From Karalla daura (Eukaryota > Chordata > Actinopteri > Chaetodontiformes > Leiognathidae), in the NCBI GenBank assembly GCA_029224185.1, contig CM055206.1:14700547-14764546 (forward strand): DNA of 64,000 nt, given 5' to 3'. The notes below the pieces were generated by a model, which saw nothing but the letters and a program-made list of their open reading frames with translations, was not told the origin of the DNA and searched no databases. Positions 12,428-24,076 of the stretch are shown piece by piece; position 1 is the first letter of the stretch; every line of letters starts with the position of its first letter. The position numbers and the translations under genes are program-made.

Positions 12428-13914
12428 TGTTTGTGGTTAGCTGTAATTCCGAATCAAAGCAAACATGCACATGCTTTGATAGAACAAAATACATTTTCTC
12501 AGAATGCATTTCAGTGCTTACAAATTAGGATTCCTTTGTTGCAGAATATATGGATTTTGTCTGAATTCTGTCTGCCTTCAAAGACTGATTTGCATTTCCA
12601 GGCATTTCTTTATAATGTCAAAGACCTTTGGACAGTGTAAGGAAAAATAACATTGAAATGATCTCTATAACATCATTTAATATGAAACAATACATCTTTG
12701 TGTTCAGGTACAGACAAGTTAACGTTAGAGAATTAAATATTAGTTTGCTTTAATTAGCCATTCAATTGCAATGACAAGAAGACAATGATTATATGTGTAT
12801 CAGATGCATTGAATCATGGTATCTATCTGTCTTATTTTTATGTTTTTGACATATTTGGTACAAACCACAAGTGTCATGTTGACAGTGACAAAGGAAAGCA
12901 AATGTAAGATTATGTTGAGGAGTTTCACTAGAAATGTTTTCAATCTGGCAGCAGTCCAGATCACTAGAGTGTGTAGGAGTAGCTATATCTCCTTGCATCG
13001 TAGAAACCTGTAGAAAATGTCACTGCAATCAAATTCAGACAAGATTGTTCAGTTTAGGTCACTGAAGCGAAAACCTTCATCTGGACAGTGCAGGCGTAGG
13101 GTGATTCCATTTGATCAGCTGCGCAGGCTAATTTGTACCTTCATGACTTTACCCTTTCACTGCTGAGCCTCACACTGAAAGTCAAAGGGGCAGAACGTCT
13201 TTGACTCAATGTACAAAACCTGATTGTTGACGTTACCAGAGTCTAATATTCCTTCACTTCTCAGCCGGTTTTTCCTTCAAGCTGCACTTTCTCCAGATTG
13301 CCCATCCTCAAACCGCTTACTCACAGCATACGGACGTCAGATAGTTTGCCAAGACATTAACTCAGGTATTCGCAGGTTGCTGGCACTCTGTGACTAAGCT
13401 GAGGTTGAGCTAGCAGAGAGTAAATGCTGCTCTTTATGCTCAACTTCAGTGATTTTAACAAATTCTGGATTCCAATCACACCCATACATTTTGAAACATC
13501 AGGTCTCTAGGTGGCATAATTAGCAGGAAGGCTATAACCTTTGCTAAGCAGATGAGTGGCTGAAGTGTCCTCGGGCAAGGCGAGGTCTCTACAATGTATA
13601 AGCGTACGTTTACCTTGAACCGTGAAGGAGGATGCAGAAAAATGTTGAAAATGCACCAACTCTGTTGGCTCTGGCGCGGTATCATGTCCCGCTGATGTTT
13701 TCCAAAGCTCTGACTGCTCATGAATAATACAGTTATAGACTGTGGTGGAAATGCTGCCTCGACTGTTAAAATGTAAATGAGTTACATTGATGGCAAGTAA
13801 ACGGCTCAGGGCAACATGTGTATGGTGGGCTATTGATTTTCTGCATGTGTCTTGTTTCTGTGGGTTTGCTCGAGCTTTGACGCCCAGGCTGTGATTCCAC
13901 ATCACAAGCTGTTT
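12428..13914. other. Non-coding stretch, no gene seen
   Basis: Unique sequence with a POU octamer at 12588-12595. A 132-codon frame on the - strand (13507-13905) shows no domain and no codon pattern that I would trust. Confidence 0.55.
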
Positions 13915-14425
13915 CTTTTAAGTTGGCTGCCTCCCCGACTCGTCTGTCTGTCGCTCACCTCCGAGTCCTCTGAATATGACTTTGTTAGTTCTCAGACGAT
14001 ACCATCTCTGAGCGTAATGGGCTAATGTGTCAAGGGGCATGTCTCTCCAATCTGCCAATCTTCTCTCGTCGAGTGAAGTGTTAGGTAGGTGGGTGCCTTG
14101 CTAATCTTTATAGAAATTTTAATAGCTCCCATTATTCCCCCCACCCCGATCCCCTGCTTTTCACTGTAATTCAAAACCTGCTGACAGCAGCAGGCCGGCC
14201 GCCAAGCAGCAACTTGCCTGCCTCATTATTTCACAATCAGGAGTCTTTTATTTACCTCCATCACCTCTCACAGTCTCCATGGGAGCTAATGGAGACGTTT
14301 TTTTCTGATTAAAATCAGACAAGGGAAGAATGAAGTGGCCAGCCTGGGCTCGCACGAATTTTGGCCGGCATTTGCATATTACTGCAACTGCTCTACATTA
14401 GATGAATCATCTAATCGAGTCCATT
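13915..14425. promoter_or_regulatory. Candidate enhancer with POU octamer and three inverted repeats
   Basis: This is high-complexity unique sequence. It carries an inverted repeat with 8-bp arms at 14273-14280/14289-14296 (gtctccat/atggagac). A second has 7-bp arms at 14304-14310/14313-14319 (tctgatt/aatcaga). An octamer ATTTGCAT lies at 14370-14377. A 19-base perfect palindrome with a one-base centre lies at 14397-14415, with TGAATCA (AP-1/MAF-like) in the middle and ATTAG/CTAAT homeodomain-like ends. No coding frame is supported. Enhancer function is inferred from motif density. Confidence 0.4.
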
Positions 14426-15603
14426 TAATTCATTCAGCCGTTCATTATGTTGCCCATTTTGTACCTTAAAGGTACACATAGGGCGAACGGCCAGGTTGAC
14501 AGTTCATTGAAGGGCACCCACACAACTAGGAGCAAGTGTTCACACCATTTTTGCCCATATCTGATTTTCTTTTTAAAGTCTGACCAGCACAAATCTGACT
14601 CTGACCCAAGACACTTTCATATTGGTACAAATCAGATACACCTATACACATATACTTTTTTTTTTAAAGCGACCGCAGTCTGAACAGCCACGTTACATAA
14701 AGTGAAAGTAAAGCAAAATCAAACAACAAACAATGGACGAAACAAGCTTTTTATGTTATCATATTCCTCCCTTTATCACTTGATATTTATCACTTTCTGT
14801 TGGCTCAGATTGCACTATAACTCCAAACTGGATATATGAAAACAAAAGCCCTCAGTTCAACCCCGGAAATGGAACAAATCTACTGTCCTGAGTTAATATA
14901 ATTTGATTATATTTTTGCCAAAAGAAAGAGAAAATAAGGGTGATAAGGTTGTCTTTTATTTCCCAACAACTTTTTTATTTCTGCAGAAAGATGTAAATGC
15001 ATACAGCTGTGCCTCGAGTTGTTCAAGGGCTATGGAAACTGCATGTGTCATGACACCTACTGGGTGAAAAAAAAACACTTTTTGGTCCCCAGTCCCTTTT
15101 CTGAAAATGATATTTGCAATTTAAATCTTAAATCCTTTCCATTTCCATTTACTTACATCTAAATGTCAACTTAGCCTGAAAGATAGAGGAGGTTGCCAGT
15201 TTTTAGATATAAATGTGTATATATAGACTCTTGCACAGTGCACAATGAGCTGGAACAGAAATGAATTCTACGCATTTATGTCTTGACGGGAAGAAAAACC
15301 TTACACAATGCAGATCCACTCCTCCCTCGCCTACGCACCAAGATATAAATGTGTGCATTTAATTTCCTTATCAGCTCATTGTTCAGCCTCTGTGTGTAAC
15401 AGGCAGAGGAGTCTTCACCTATCTGATCTGATTAGTTACAATTATGACAACACTTCAGTGATTCTACTTAATGCTCTGTAATATTGAACTGACTAATTAG
15501 TTTTATTAGGCATATGTTACTTTGATGAATAGTGAGGAGTGCTGGTAAAGACTTCTGATGCTGGGAGAAGTGAGAGACAGACAGTGTATTGAGGCTGAAG
15601 TTT
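14426..15603. other. Non-coding AT-rich stretch
   Basis: No gene is seen. The segment at about 14510-14700 ('..tctgattttc..aaagtctgacc..') loosely resembles the 'agatctgaccctgtccac' type mobile DNA seen again near 33950, but too weakly to call. Confidence 0.5.
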
Positions 15604-15775
15604 CCATTCATCCATTATCGTAGCCTCTTTGTACCTTAATGGAGTCCATTCACCCTCTCGATTTACTGCCTATTTGTCTCTCATTGTCCTAAACATGCAC
15701 GTGTTTGTACTGTGGAAGGAGAACCTGGAGAATCCCGGCACAGACAGAAACCTCGCAGAAACGTCCTGGGCTGCT
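15604..15775 (-). mobile_element. Copy of dispersed teleost repeat family A
   Basis: The copy starts with a ccattcatccatta-like end and 'tttgtacctt.atgg'. It then has 'acatgcacgtgtttgtact', 'ggaaggagaacctggaga' and 'cccggcacagacag'. The same pieces recur, in order and in both orientations, at 18250, 20990, 25855, 38838, 54240, 60660 and 63905. I recognise the family from teleost genomes but cannot assign its class without a library search. Confidence 0.65.
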
Positions 15776-16004
15776 CAGGCTAAAGTTTTACTCTGAAAAG
15801 TAAAGCGGGAATCAATGGGGCAGAAATAACGGCCTCATCATATGCACAAACCACATCACTACCTGCTGGCATTAATGTAGAACAGCAGCAGGAACATAGC
15901 CCAGTGACATAGCAATGACTTTAAACTGTAAGAATACAGGTAGACACTGTTGTAGGGGTGTTATCTTCATACATTTACACCTCTCCTGGAGAAATTACCT
16001 TTCC

Positions 16005-16140
16005 CCGCTGTGCTTGGGAACGCCTCGGGATCTTCCTGGAGGAGATGGAGGAATTGGCCGGGGGAGAGGAGTGTTTAGGCGTCTCTGCTCAAACTGTTGC
16101 CTCCGTGACCTGGACCCAGATAAGCGGATATAGCGACGAG
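16005..16140 (+). mobile_element. 3' fragment of a LINE-like teleost repeat
   Basis: The segment 'gggaacgcctcgggatctt..ggaggagatggagg..ggccggggga' leading to 'cagataagcgg' closely resembles a common teleost repeat end, probably the 3' part of a non-LTR retrotransposon. Two frames read through it, one giving ERLGIFLEEMEELAGGEE. This accounts for the 81-codon frame. No other part of the element is visible. Confidence 0.6.
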
Positions 16141-16856
16141 ACGGGACACGATGTTGTGTCTGAAGAACACGTCTCTCTGAAACACAGTATCAGCAAGGGG
16201 TAAACGTACTTGAGAGATTTGGCGAAAAACGAACAGAAAAAAATATCCAATATTATGGTGTTCGCCCAAGTAGCAAGAGTGAACTAGTAAACACGAGATC
16301 AGCATCTTAGAGAAAACATCCAAACGTGGACTTGAATTTGGATTAGTTACTTCAAATCTATCTTTTAATCTATCTGCCCTCGCGAAAGATGGATTATTGC
16401 ATCAATTGGAAAGTAAACATTGAAAGAAAAAAAAGACCCTGCATACTCAGCGTGAGCCTGCTTAAATGTAACAAACATTTAGAGAGAAACATTTAGCTCA
16501 TTTCATCTCCATGTGTCTCCCTCTTGCTTGTTCATTCAGCCCAGTCAGAAACTCCTACAAGTCACATTTGTTGAGACTAAGGATGATTTGCGATTCGGTT
16601 TCCTTTTACAAATCAGTTGTGGAAAGAATAAAAGATGCCTCCTTTTTGCTGAATAATACACGCCCCGAAAAATCTGTACCTTCCTGGCAAGAGAAATGGG
16701 TCCTTGTAGCATTTAATTATTAGAAATTGCTGAGCACAAAAGTTTAGTAATAATGGCCCTTCAGAGGAATACATAAGCATTTATCCTGTATGGGAGAAGG
16801 CCCGTGGTTGTTTGCTTTGTAATTAAGGACGCCACAGCTCCTGCAGCGACTCAGCT

Positions 16857-16900
16857 CTCTCCTCCTCCTCTTCCTCCTCCTCCTCCTCCTCCTCCTCTTC
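16857..16900 (+). repeat. (CTC)n trinucleotide repeat
   Basis: About 44 bases of mostly perfect CTC/TCC units. Read on the - strand it gives a poly-E run in an otherwise unsupported frame. Confidence 0.93.
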
Positions 16901-16950
16901 TGCTTTCCTCTTGTCGGCGGCAATGCTCAGTGTAATCTCTGGTCCTAATA

Positions 16951-17034
16951 AACACATGCACACATGCAGATACATGTGCGCGTGCACACTCTGACACACA
17001 CACACATGCACACGCACGCACACACACACACGCA
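16951..17034 (+). repeat. Imperfect (AC)n / (ACGC)n microsatellite
   Basis: AC-rich alternating purine-pyrimidine sequence with TG and CG interruptions, potentially Z-DNA forming. Confidence 0.88.
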
Positions 17035-17334
17035 TTCTGTGTGAAATCCCTTTAGCTGGAAGAGCATGGCGTCTTAGCGGTGCAGGCCTTCAGCACACGC
17101 TGCAGCTGCTATATATAGAAGTCATCATAGTCGGCTTTCAGACCCCCTCATCTATTTTCCCTCTCTTCTCCTCTTCTGTATTAACCGCACCAGTGGTTTT
17201 CTTTTCCTAAAGTGCTTTCTAGCCGGACAGCCCATCCTCACTGCTGTCCTTGGAAAGGTTACGCACATGTTTCATTCTTCTCCATTTTGTCTGTCTCCCG
17301 CGGAGACAAAAGAGGGGTGAGCATGAGAGAGGAG

Positions 17335-17388
17335 GAGAGAGAGCGAGAGAGAGCGAGAGAGAGCGAGAGAGAGAGGGAGAGAAAGAGA
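17335..17388 (+). repeat. GA-rich array with a 10-bp unit (gagcgagaga)
   Basis: Three perfect tandem copies of gagcgagaga (17341-17370) sit inside a longer (GA)n run. Confidence 0.92.
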
Positions 17389-17482
17389 CAGTCCCTCCTG
17401 ATTGAGAATGATTAAAAGCAGCGGGTTGTCACGCCCTGCTGGTACTGATGACACGACAAAATTACAGCGTGTTAAAGACAGT

Positions 17483-17524
17483 AGGAGGAGGAAGGGGAGA
17501 GGGAGAGGGAGCGGGAGGGAGAAA
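17483..17524 (+). repeat. Purine tract, imperfect (GGGAGA)n
   Basis: Uninterrupted purines except one C, with a roughly 6-bp period. Confidence 0.85.
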
Positions 17525-17699
17525 AACACGGGGAAAAGAAATTGCAATCCAAAACCTGTTCCGACAAATTGATGTTGAGTAGAGCCTGAAATCCCATGTG
17601 TCTCGCTGGCCCCCACCTCCACTTCCCCACATCAGTTGCCTCATTATACACCGAATGACCTCATTATTTCCTGGAGAAACAGGCGTTTCCCCCATATGA

Positions 17700-17737
17700 C
17701 CCCCCCCCCCACACACACACATACACACACACACCCC
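17700..17737 (+). repeat. C homopolymer followed by (AC)n
   Basis: A run of eleven C is followed by about 23 bases of AC dinucleotides with one T. A near-identical C run plus CA layout is found at 36597-36615. Confidence 0.93.
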
Positions 17738-18239
17738 CCTGCCTTGATATGTAGGACCCCTAGGATCCCATTAAATCGACGCGGCGTTTGAAGACTGCTC
17801 GGAGACCGACGCTGCTTGACTTGATTCACGGCTGTTAATGTACCAACTTGTTGTAGCGCGGGCGCTCTCAGCTGCTGTTACGCGGTGATGCTGTTAAAGT
17901 TAATGTTTTATTATGGCGTCTCTCTTATTGGCCATCTGGACTGCCATGGCCATTTAGCACTGGTTACAGCGGTCACCACTTTCCACGCCTATCAAAACAC
18001 GGACGAGGGAAGAAAATTTTTGGTCTTTTTATTTATTTATTTTTTCTTACCAGGTGATACAGGTTGGGATGGATGAAGACATAAATACAGATGTACAGAT
18101 CCGGGACAGTTGAAATCACTTTGCAATTTGAATGGAATCCATTTTTACAGATAAACTCGGGAACAGCAAACTAATGCCTGCAAACCTAGTTATTCCTTCC
18201 ACTTAAAAGTGACAGATTGATATGCTTTGTGCTGCATAT

Positions 18240-18385
18240 CCTTCCCTCTGTTATCTCACCCACCTTTGTACCCAGCGGTGTCTACTGGAGCCCTATCGCT
18301 ACAGGGTGAAGGCAAGGAGTAAACCCCTGGACAGGACACACACCATTTCCTCTCACACTCACACCTGAATATGCATCTGTGAGGG
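18240..18385 (-). mobile_element. Copy of dispersed teleost repeat family A
   Basis: Contains 'acctttgtaccca.cggtg', 'ctggagccctatcgct', 'agggtgaaggcaagg', 'cctggacagga' and 'ctctcacactcacacct', in family order. In canonical orientation the element reads on the - strand. Confidence 0.7.
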
Positions 18386-19427
18386 TTAGGGTTTTGTGAC
18401 AGAGCCAAGATTCAGATTCTTACATGGTCAGGCTAATCATGAATGTTTGTGGGTGTGGGTTTAGTTACTGCAACTCTGTCAACGAGTCCTGCAACAAAAT
18501 AATGATGAATTTTCTAGTTTGTAACCAGCCTCCATCTGGCATAGTTAGATTTTTCGATTTCATCATTGGTCCCCGCCAACTGCTGTGTTTCACATAGTTT
18601 AGCCACCCTATAAAACCTCCACTTCGCTCACCTCCCTCATCTCTAAATGTTGCAATATACAAGCTACCCAAGATCAAAAAGTGCATGTGAAGACAGCCAC
18701 AGTATAAAAAGTTACACCCTTAACTTGACACTCAGATACATTTTTAATCAGAGGAGAAAGTATTGAGCGTGTTTGGACGACTAAACATGACTTCGCAGCA
18801 TGTTTTTTTTCGGGACCGGGCAGTCTGAATTTTTATTTGTGGATTCGCTCATTTCTTTTTTTTTTTTTTTTAGTTTGCTTGTCTGTTGTCAAGGTGTAAC
18901 ATGGAGGGAGGAAGAACCCATTAAATTTTGAAGCCAATCCAAATTGTGAAGCAGGTCACAGACACTTTTTCTCGCTCTGCTATTTGAGCGAGAGCGATGC
19001 ATTCAGGCGTCGTCTGTGACTTCTGGCTGCCTCGCTTAAATAACGGAAACTAAAAAAGCGTGCACAAGTGCTGGAGGAGTGATGAAACAGTAGAAGTCAG
19101 ACAGTCGGTGAACCCGCCCGTTCACTGCCAGGTTGGGTTGTTTACATAATTGTGTGTTTTTTAGCGAGCGAGCCGAGACGCAGCCACTGCTGACTGTCTC
19201 GTTACTCCGAAACCTAATTATCAAAAACCGATTGGCTCGTCTGTGTCGCTTGATTAGGTTTAAGGTTAGATGGAATGAAATAAAAATGTCAGGATCACAG
19301 CAAATTATACACACTTAATTAGCTCCCTATACTTTGGTTAATTTTTTCGCTACATAATCTGCTTGGAAGATAGAAGATGCAACTCCCTCACCTGGGTTCA
19401 CCTGGGAAAATACATCATAATAACTGA
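18386..19427. other. Non-coding stretch, no gene seen
   Basis: Unique sequence with a T run at 18855-18871. A directly repeated cacctggg lies at 19389-19396 and 19399-19406 and looks donor-like on the - strand. No supported open frame was found. Confidence 0.55.
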
Positions 19428-19520
19428 TAGCCAGGGATGAGAACTGAATTATCATATCCATTACTGATTGATTATCGATTCTGCACTGATTCTCTGATGG
19501 ATTCCTATTGGGTTGAAGGA
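19428..19520. mobile_element. Fragment of a 'gggatgrgaa / ttatcgattc' repeat
   Basis: The text 'ccagggatgagaactga..attatcgattctgc..gattcct' matches a recurring teleost repeat motif. A second relative lies at about 45820-45925 with 'agggatgggaa..cttatcgatcc'. It is probably a degenerate DNA transposon, but the class is uncertain. Confidence 0.45.
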
Positions 19521-19794
19521 GTAAACCAGTACAATTCTTTTTTGTTTTGCCTGAACTCACATTAATCTTTTAGATTGGAGATTGAAAAAGTTTTTATTGT
19601 CATTCAATGAAAGCATTCTTCATTCATCACTGTGGAATAAAGCAGTGCTCATTTGTATTCAGCTTTAAAACAAAACTTCATTTTATGAAATTCTTGAGGA
19701 AAACTTTGGAGATCATTCGAATAGTAAAAGCCGACACAATGAAATGGCTCCAAACCCTAATGAAGGAGATGTAGGGCCTCCGACTTTAAAACAG

Positions 19795-19965
19795 ACGACG
19801 CCCCGGTGTCAGCTTCCCCGCTGCTAATGCTCGACTGAGATCCACCACCTCGAGTGAATTACGCGTGTTACGCGTTCCCAACAAATTGGAATTGACAAGC
19901 ATGAGTGTTAAGCAGGCAGGGGAATGGTCCCGAGGAATTGATCTACTGCCCTTAAAATCGTATTA
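19795..19965. promoter_or_regulatory. Candidate enhancer-like unique block
   Basis: High-complexity sequence with CpGs, two ACGCGT palindromes 9 bases apart (19861-19866, 19870-19875), and homeodomain-like AATTG elements. It is inferred from texture only. Confidence 0.25.
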
Positions 19966-20027
19966 GAATGCTTTTTTTTCCCCCCCAAGTCATTTTACAG
20001 GCAGCCAACAGTTTTGTATTCATCATC

Positions 20028-20125
20028 CTACCTTACCTTACCTTACCTTACCTTGCCTCGGCTGGTCCCTATCCCAGTCATTGCAGGGTGCATGCATATA
20101 CACAATGCACGCTCTCACTCATTTT
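20028..20125 (-). mobile_element. (CCTTA)n followed by a partial family A copy
   Basis: About five CCTTA units (to 20053) are followed by 'ggctggtccctatcccagt' and 'ttgcagggtgcatgc'. These resemble the inner part of family A in - orientation. The copy is short and diverged. Confidence 0.45.
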
Positions 20126-20906
20126 TCACAGAGTTAAAATGAGCAATAGAAACTAAAGAAACAACATCTCGACCCAAAATTCGTCCTGTGCATTTCAGAG
20201 CACGAACATCGCCGTACGAGCAACTCATTAAAGGTCCTAAACTGAGCGCTAATCTGTGCTCTGAGAGCTGTGTTTGAATTCTTTTCAGTATGGTTATTAT
20301 AATGTGCAACGAAGTGTAGGTCAAAGCAAAATAATGGAGCCAGCGGAGACCTTTTATCCTCCGAGCACTGTGACAAAACATCCTCGTGTGCTTTATGATT
20401 CGCTTATCTCGAGTCGTTTTAGGCGCCGGGAGGATTGTGTATCGGACCATTCAACATGCACGTAGATACACTCTTCTTTAGAGCACCACGAGGAGATGGT
20501 AATAAAGCATTTCATGAATTAATAAGTTTTTGTGTCACGAAACGGCTAAGTGGAGAGGCTAAAAGGAGGAGCTAAATGACTATGCGATTCAAACAGCTAA
20601 TAGGAAAAAAAAGAGCAGCGGGGAAATGGCAAAACAAGTGGAAACAGAAATTGCCCATTGAAATGCCAGATTTAAATCTGATTGTGTTAAACCTTTTGAA
20701 CTGCGCTCCCCCATCATGCATTATAAATGCTACACACTTAATTGGTGCTGTTGGTGATTGGTGTTGATTCTGAAAATCCTGTGTTTTGATGGATTAAAAA
20801 TTTACTCATAAATTTCCATTTAAATGTCAATTCAATCAATTTATTCATTCATAAATTAATTTGTTTGATAAATTTTAAACAGCATTACACAGCATATTAC
20901 TGGGGT
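20126..20906. other. Non-coding stretch, no gene seen
   Basis: Unique AT-leaning sequence with overlapping short open frames on both strands, none with a recognisable domain. Confidence 0.55.
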
Positions 20907-20940
20907 AAAAGTTAGTATATAAAAGTTAGTAAAAGTTAGT
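20907..20940 (+). repeat. Three copies of a 10-bp unit (aaaagttagt)
   Basis: Identical 10-mers lie at 20907-20916, 20921-20930 and 20931-20940, with a 4-base spacer after the first. Confidence 0.9.
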
Positions 20941-20989
20941 AGTTGCACGAAGGCCAAGTATTTATTTGACTTCTCCATTGATATCACTA

Positions 20990-21178
20990 TCCAACACAAC
21001 TTGGAGACTCCAAACTGCCTCTAGGTGTGAGCATGAGTGTGAATGGTGTATATGTGTGTGTGTGTGTATGTGTGTGTGTTGTGATTGACTGGGACTTGTC
21101 CAGTCCTCATGTTCACCCAGTATGAGCTGGAGCATTAACGCTCAAAGCGACATAAGATAATGAATGGATGTGTGTATC
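20990..21178 (+). mobile_element. Copy of dispersed teleost repeat family A
   Basis: Reads 'ggagactccaaactgcct', 'aggtgtgagcatgagtgtga', an internal (GT)n at 21053-21079, 'gtgattgactgggacttgtc' and 'gtatgagctggagc', ending near ataatgaatggatg. This is the + orientation, and the copy is fairly complete. Confidence 0.72.
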
Positions 21179-21299
21179 AGTCAGGAATGAGAACTGCTGC
21201 TTCATGGTGATATGCCCTGTCTCAGAAGCAACTGTTTGTAGTTAGTAGTTATTCACTGATACGCATTAACAATATAACATTTCAGCAAATAAATGTCGT

Positions 21300-21355
21300 C
21301 ATCAAGTAGATAAGACTTTATTGGCTCCAAGTGGGGAATTCATGCAGCAGTGTTT
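21300..21355 (-). mobile_element. LINE-type 3' tail, minus strand
   Basis: 'gataagactttattggctc' followed by 'caagtggggaattca' is the reverse complement of a LINE tail of the same general type as at 1258 and 2695. Confidence 0.5.
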
Positions 21356-22229
21356 AAAGTAATGTATTGGATATAACAAATTATAATTGGCTCCCATTTA
21401 CCATCTGCAGCATTAAAGTGATGTACACATTAATGCATGAACTATCACAATCCAACAGTATTATTCTATAATGGTTGTAATGGGCCGTTCCACAGGAGTG
21501 CTTTACTCCAGATATTTGAAGTCTTTTTTTTCTGCACTCCAGTCACAGCATGGATGCAGCTTTTTTTCCCACTTGTAACAGAGAATATTTCTACACTGTG
21601 ATGTCACACTTGCAAACAAACTTGCATAACATTTGTTGAGGCAAAGAGGCTTAAAAAATCAAAAGAAAGTCACCCCCCTCCTCCCCCTCCATCCTCCCAT
21701 TCCCCCTTCACACCCCTCTGTGCCTCTCATGCTACTTCTCTCTCTCTCAGCTCCTTCCGTTTCTCTCACGCCCATCCTCAATCTTATCCTCGTCTGCCTC
21801 CGCTTTGGGGGCGTCTGTGCTCTCTCTGTCTCTCCTCTCTGCCTGTTTCTGTTTTTGTTTGTCCGTCAGTGCGGCCACTCAGCCTGCGGTGAGACATTTT
21901 GATTAAAGGAATTGAAATACAATGAAAGTTATTAATCAAAACACACAATAATGTTTTTATTATTCAAATCACAAAATGCTCCGAAGGGGTTTATTTACAT
22001 ATTAAAAACACTTTTTTTCCCTCTCAGGGTAGAACTCTCCTGTATACCTCAATTTTGTTCACACTTCTGACTATTTCATGTGCAGTCAGGAATACTAAAA
22101 TCTCATTAATTTCTTTCAGGTACTGGCTCAGAAATGCTCTAGAATTTGACTTGTTTCTTTCACCACATGAACAGCAGAAAACATAAGTGATCAAGATGCT
22201 AGATGTTTATCCATGTGACGTTTTAGCTA
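21356..22229. other. Non-coding stretch with a pyrimidine tract
   Basis: C- and T-rich DNA at about 21670-21870 ends in an acceptor-like gtccgtcag (to 21870). A moderate donor (GCG|GTGAGA) follows 19 bases later. No coding frame is supported. Confidence 0.5.
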
Positions 22230-22540
22230 ATATGCTAACCATAATGACTGAGTTTGTTTTCCTCTGCTCTGAGTCACCGCCGTCCTTGAATTTGGCATTT
22301 TCAATTACGTTGTGTGTGCACATGTTTGCTGTTCATGGAATAGCTCGGTGATATGCCGTGATATGTAGCAACATATGAGCTCGGAGTTAATGAGAGCCAT
22401 TAGCCGCTAACATTAGCGTTGTGTATTGATTTAACCACTTGTTTGACTGCTGCTGGTCTTTTGCTGCGGTTAATCTCGACACGCCCAGACGCTCTGTTAG
22501 TTTAGTGAAATAACCAGATGAGAAACAAAACACATTCATC
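22230..22540. promoter_or_regulatory. Candidate enhancer-like unique block
   Basis: Repeat-free, high-complexity sequence with a repeated 'gtgatatg' (22348 and 22358 area), 'ccgctaacattagcg'-type symmetry and homeodomain-like taat cores. It is inferred from texture only. Confidence 0.25.
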
Positions 22541-24068
22541 ATCTTTCCCTATTTTACGGGTTGGCCTGTCTCACCATCTTCACAGACGAAGAGACGCTCA
22601 TTTAAACCTAGAGAGAATAATAGCTCAACTCTAATCCTTTCACTGTAATCCAGGTCACTATTTAGCTTTTTTCTCAGCTTTGCTGTTGCTTTAATTGGTG
22701 AAATTTTCAGTCGCAGCGGGCAGCTGTTTCCCCCACGACGCGCCACGCGCATACATCAAAGGTCAGTTGGACGTCGCTAGCGACGAGGTGCTGACCGTTA
22801 TGGAACACCTGACAGCTGAGCCAGGTATTTCCCTCGGGGGTTCGTGGGGACCAAAATGGAGCTAAAATGGGACTGGATATTGGACTTTCATTCATGAGGT
22901 GTATGTTGGACGGCGCATGAATGCAAATGCTGCTTCGCCGGGTGTGTAAACATGCATCAGAGCATATTATATGCATCTCGTATGGTGATAATGTGACAGA
23001 GTCTCAGAAACCATGTGCAGGTTCGTGAGGGTAACCAAAAAAAAACGTTGGTGGCCAACAGATTTCTGTCCAATTATGCAATCCTTTCTTCAAGCTTCAT
23101 GACATTTAAGGTCAGTGAGACGTTAGTCCTAGCCAGAAGCACAAGCTCAAAAACTGGAAATTGTTAGTCATTTTTACATTTTTTCGTCCTTTATTCTTTT
23201 TACGCAGACATTTTTATCACTGTAAAAAGAAAAAAATCAACAACCTACTAGACGACTAAACAGTGGCAACAAACTCCCTCATGATGGACAGTAGGCCCAT
23301 CATAGGAAGCACATGGGGAGGAATGGGTTATTTTGTTTTAGACTAAGAGATGCTACGGCTGCTTTTGTATCCTGCCCGTGCGACGTGTCCCATGTTAACA
23401 TTTAAATTGCTACCTCGCCGCGGGCCCAGAGATGAGCAGAAATGTCAGTGTGTGATGACAAACAAACAATGCCTCTACCCTTTCTTGATTCCTGTCTTTA
23501 TTGGACAGATTAAAAAAAAAAAAAAAGGCAGAAAGGTCCATTTGCATTTTAGAGAAACGTGGGCTGGAAAACCCCGGGCGCACACAAAGAACTGCCGGCG
23601 TGACGCTTGGAAAATGTGACATCGTGTCGCAAATAAAAGTCAATCCCTCAAAGGCTACACGCTTTTTTTTTCTTCCTTGCTCTCTGTGAACAGTCTTTCC
23701 CGCGCACGCACACACACACGCGCGCACAAGCCCGGCGGCCATTCGTTGTTTAAGCAGCATGTACCCATCACGTCCCACCTCCCCTTCCCGTACCCGCAAC
23801 CTCTCTCTTGGAGCGTATATCACAGGGGCTGACAGACAGCGCTGGGGCCGAGCTGCTCCCTCAGCTGTGGAGGTCCGCTCTGGTGAGTAATACTGATCCG
23901 TGTGCCATCAGCCAGCCACCGTCGGCTCGCTTCTTTTTTTCTACAAAGGTCGAGAAACAATTTATTTCCACCATTGGTTCTGGTATGTTATTAAGCTGGC
24001 TGAATCAGTAGCACACACAGCGGTGACCCTCTTTCATGCCATCACCTCAAGATTTGTTTTTCTTGGTT
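22541..24068. other. Non-coding stretch, no gene seen
   Basis: It contains octamers at 22921-22928 and 23540-23547, an A run at about 23512-23526 and a CA/CG run at about 23704-23726. Two short segments have paired splice-like ends: 22575-22607 on - (33 bases, open) and 23826-23882 on + (57 bases, open). Neither is distinctive enough to call. Confidence 0.5.
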
Positions 24069-24076
24069 TAGATCTG

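Larger units (their letters stand above)
16141..18230. other. Non-coding stretch with many simple repeats
   Basis: No gene is seen. The CTC, CA, GA and C/CA tracts are listed separately. The rest is unique. Confidence 0.55.

Noticed and set aside
21871..21889. 19-nt segment after a very strong pyrimidine tract
   Set aside because: The donor GCG|GTGAGA is moderate and the segment is extremely short. The tract itself is low-complexity DNA.
22575..22607. 33-nt in-frame segment on - with ctctctag acceptor and GATG|GTGAGA donor
   Set aside because: The donor is weaker than consensus at the exon side and nothing else supports it.
23826..23882. 57-nt segment with CACAG acceptor and CTG|GTGAGT donor
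   Set aside because: Open in frame, but the pyrimidine tract is interrupted and such pairs occur by chance. Kept only as a remark.
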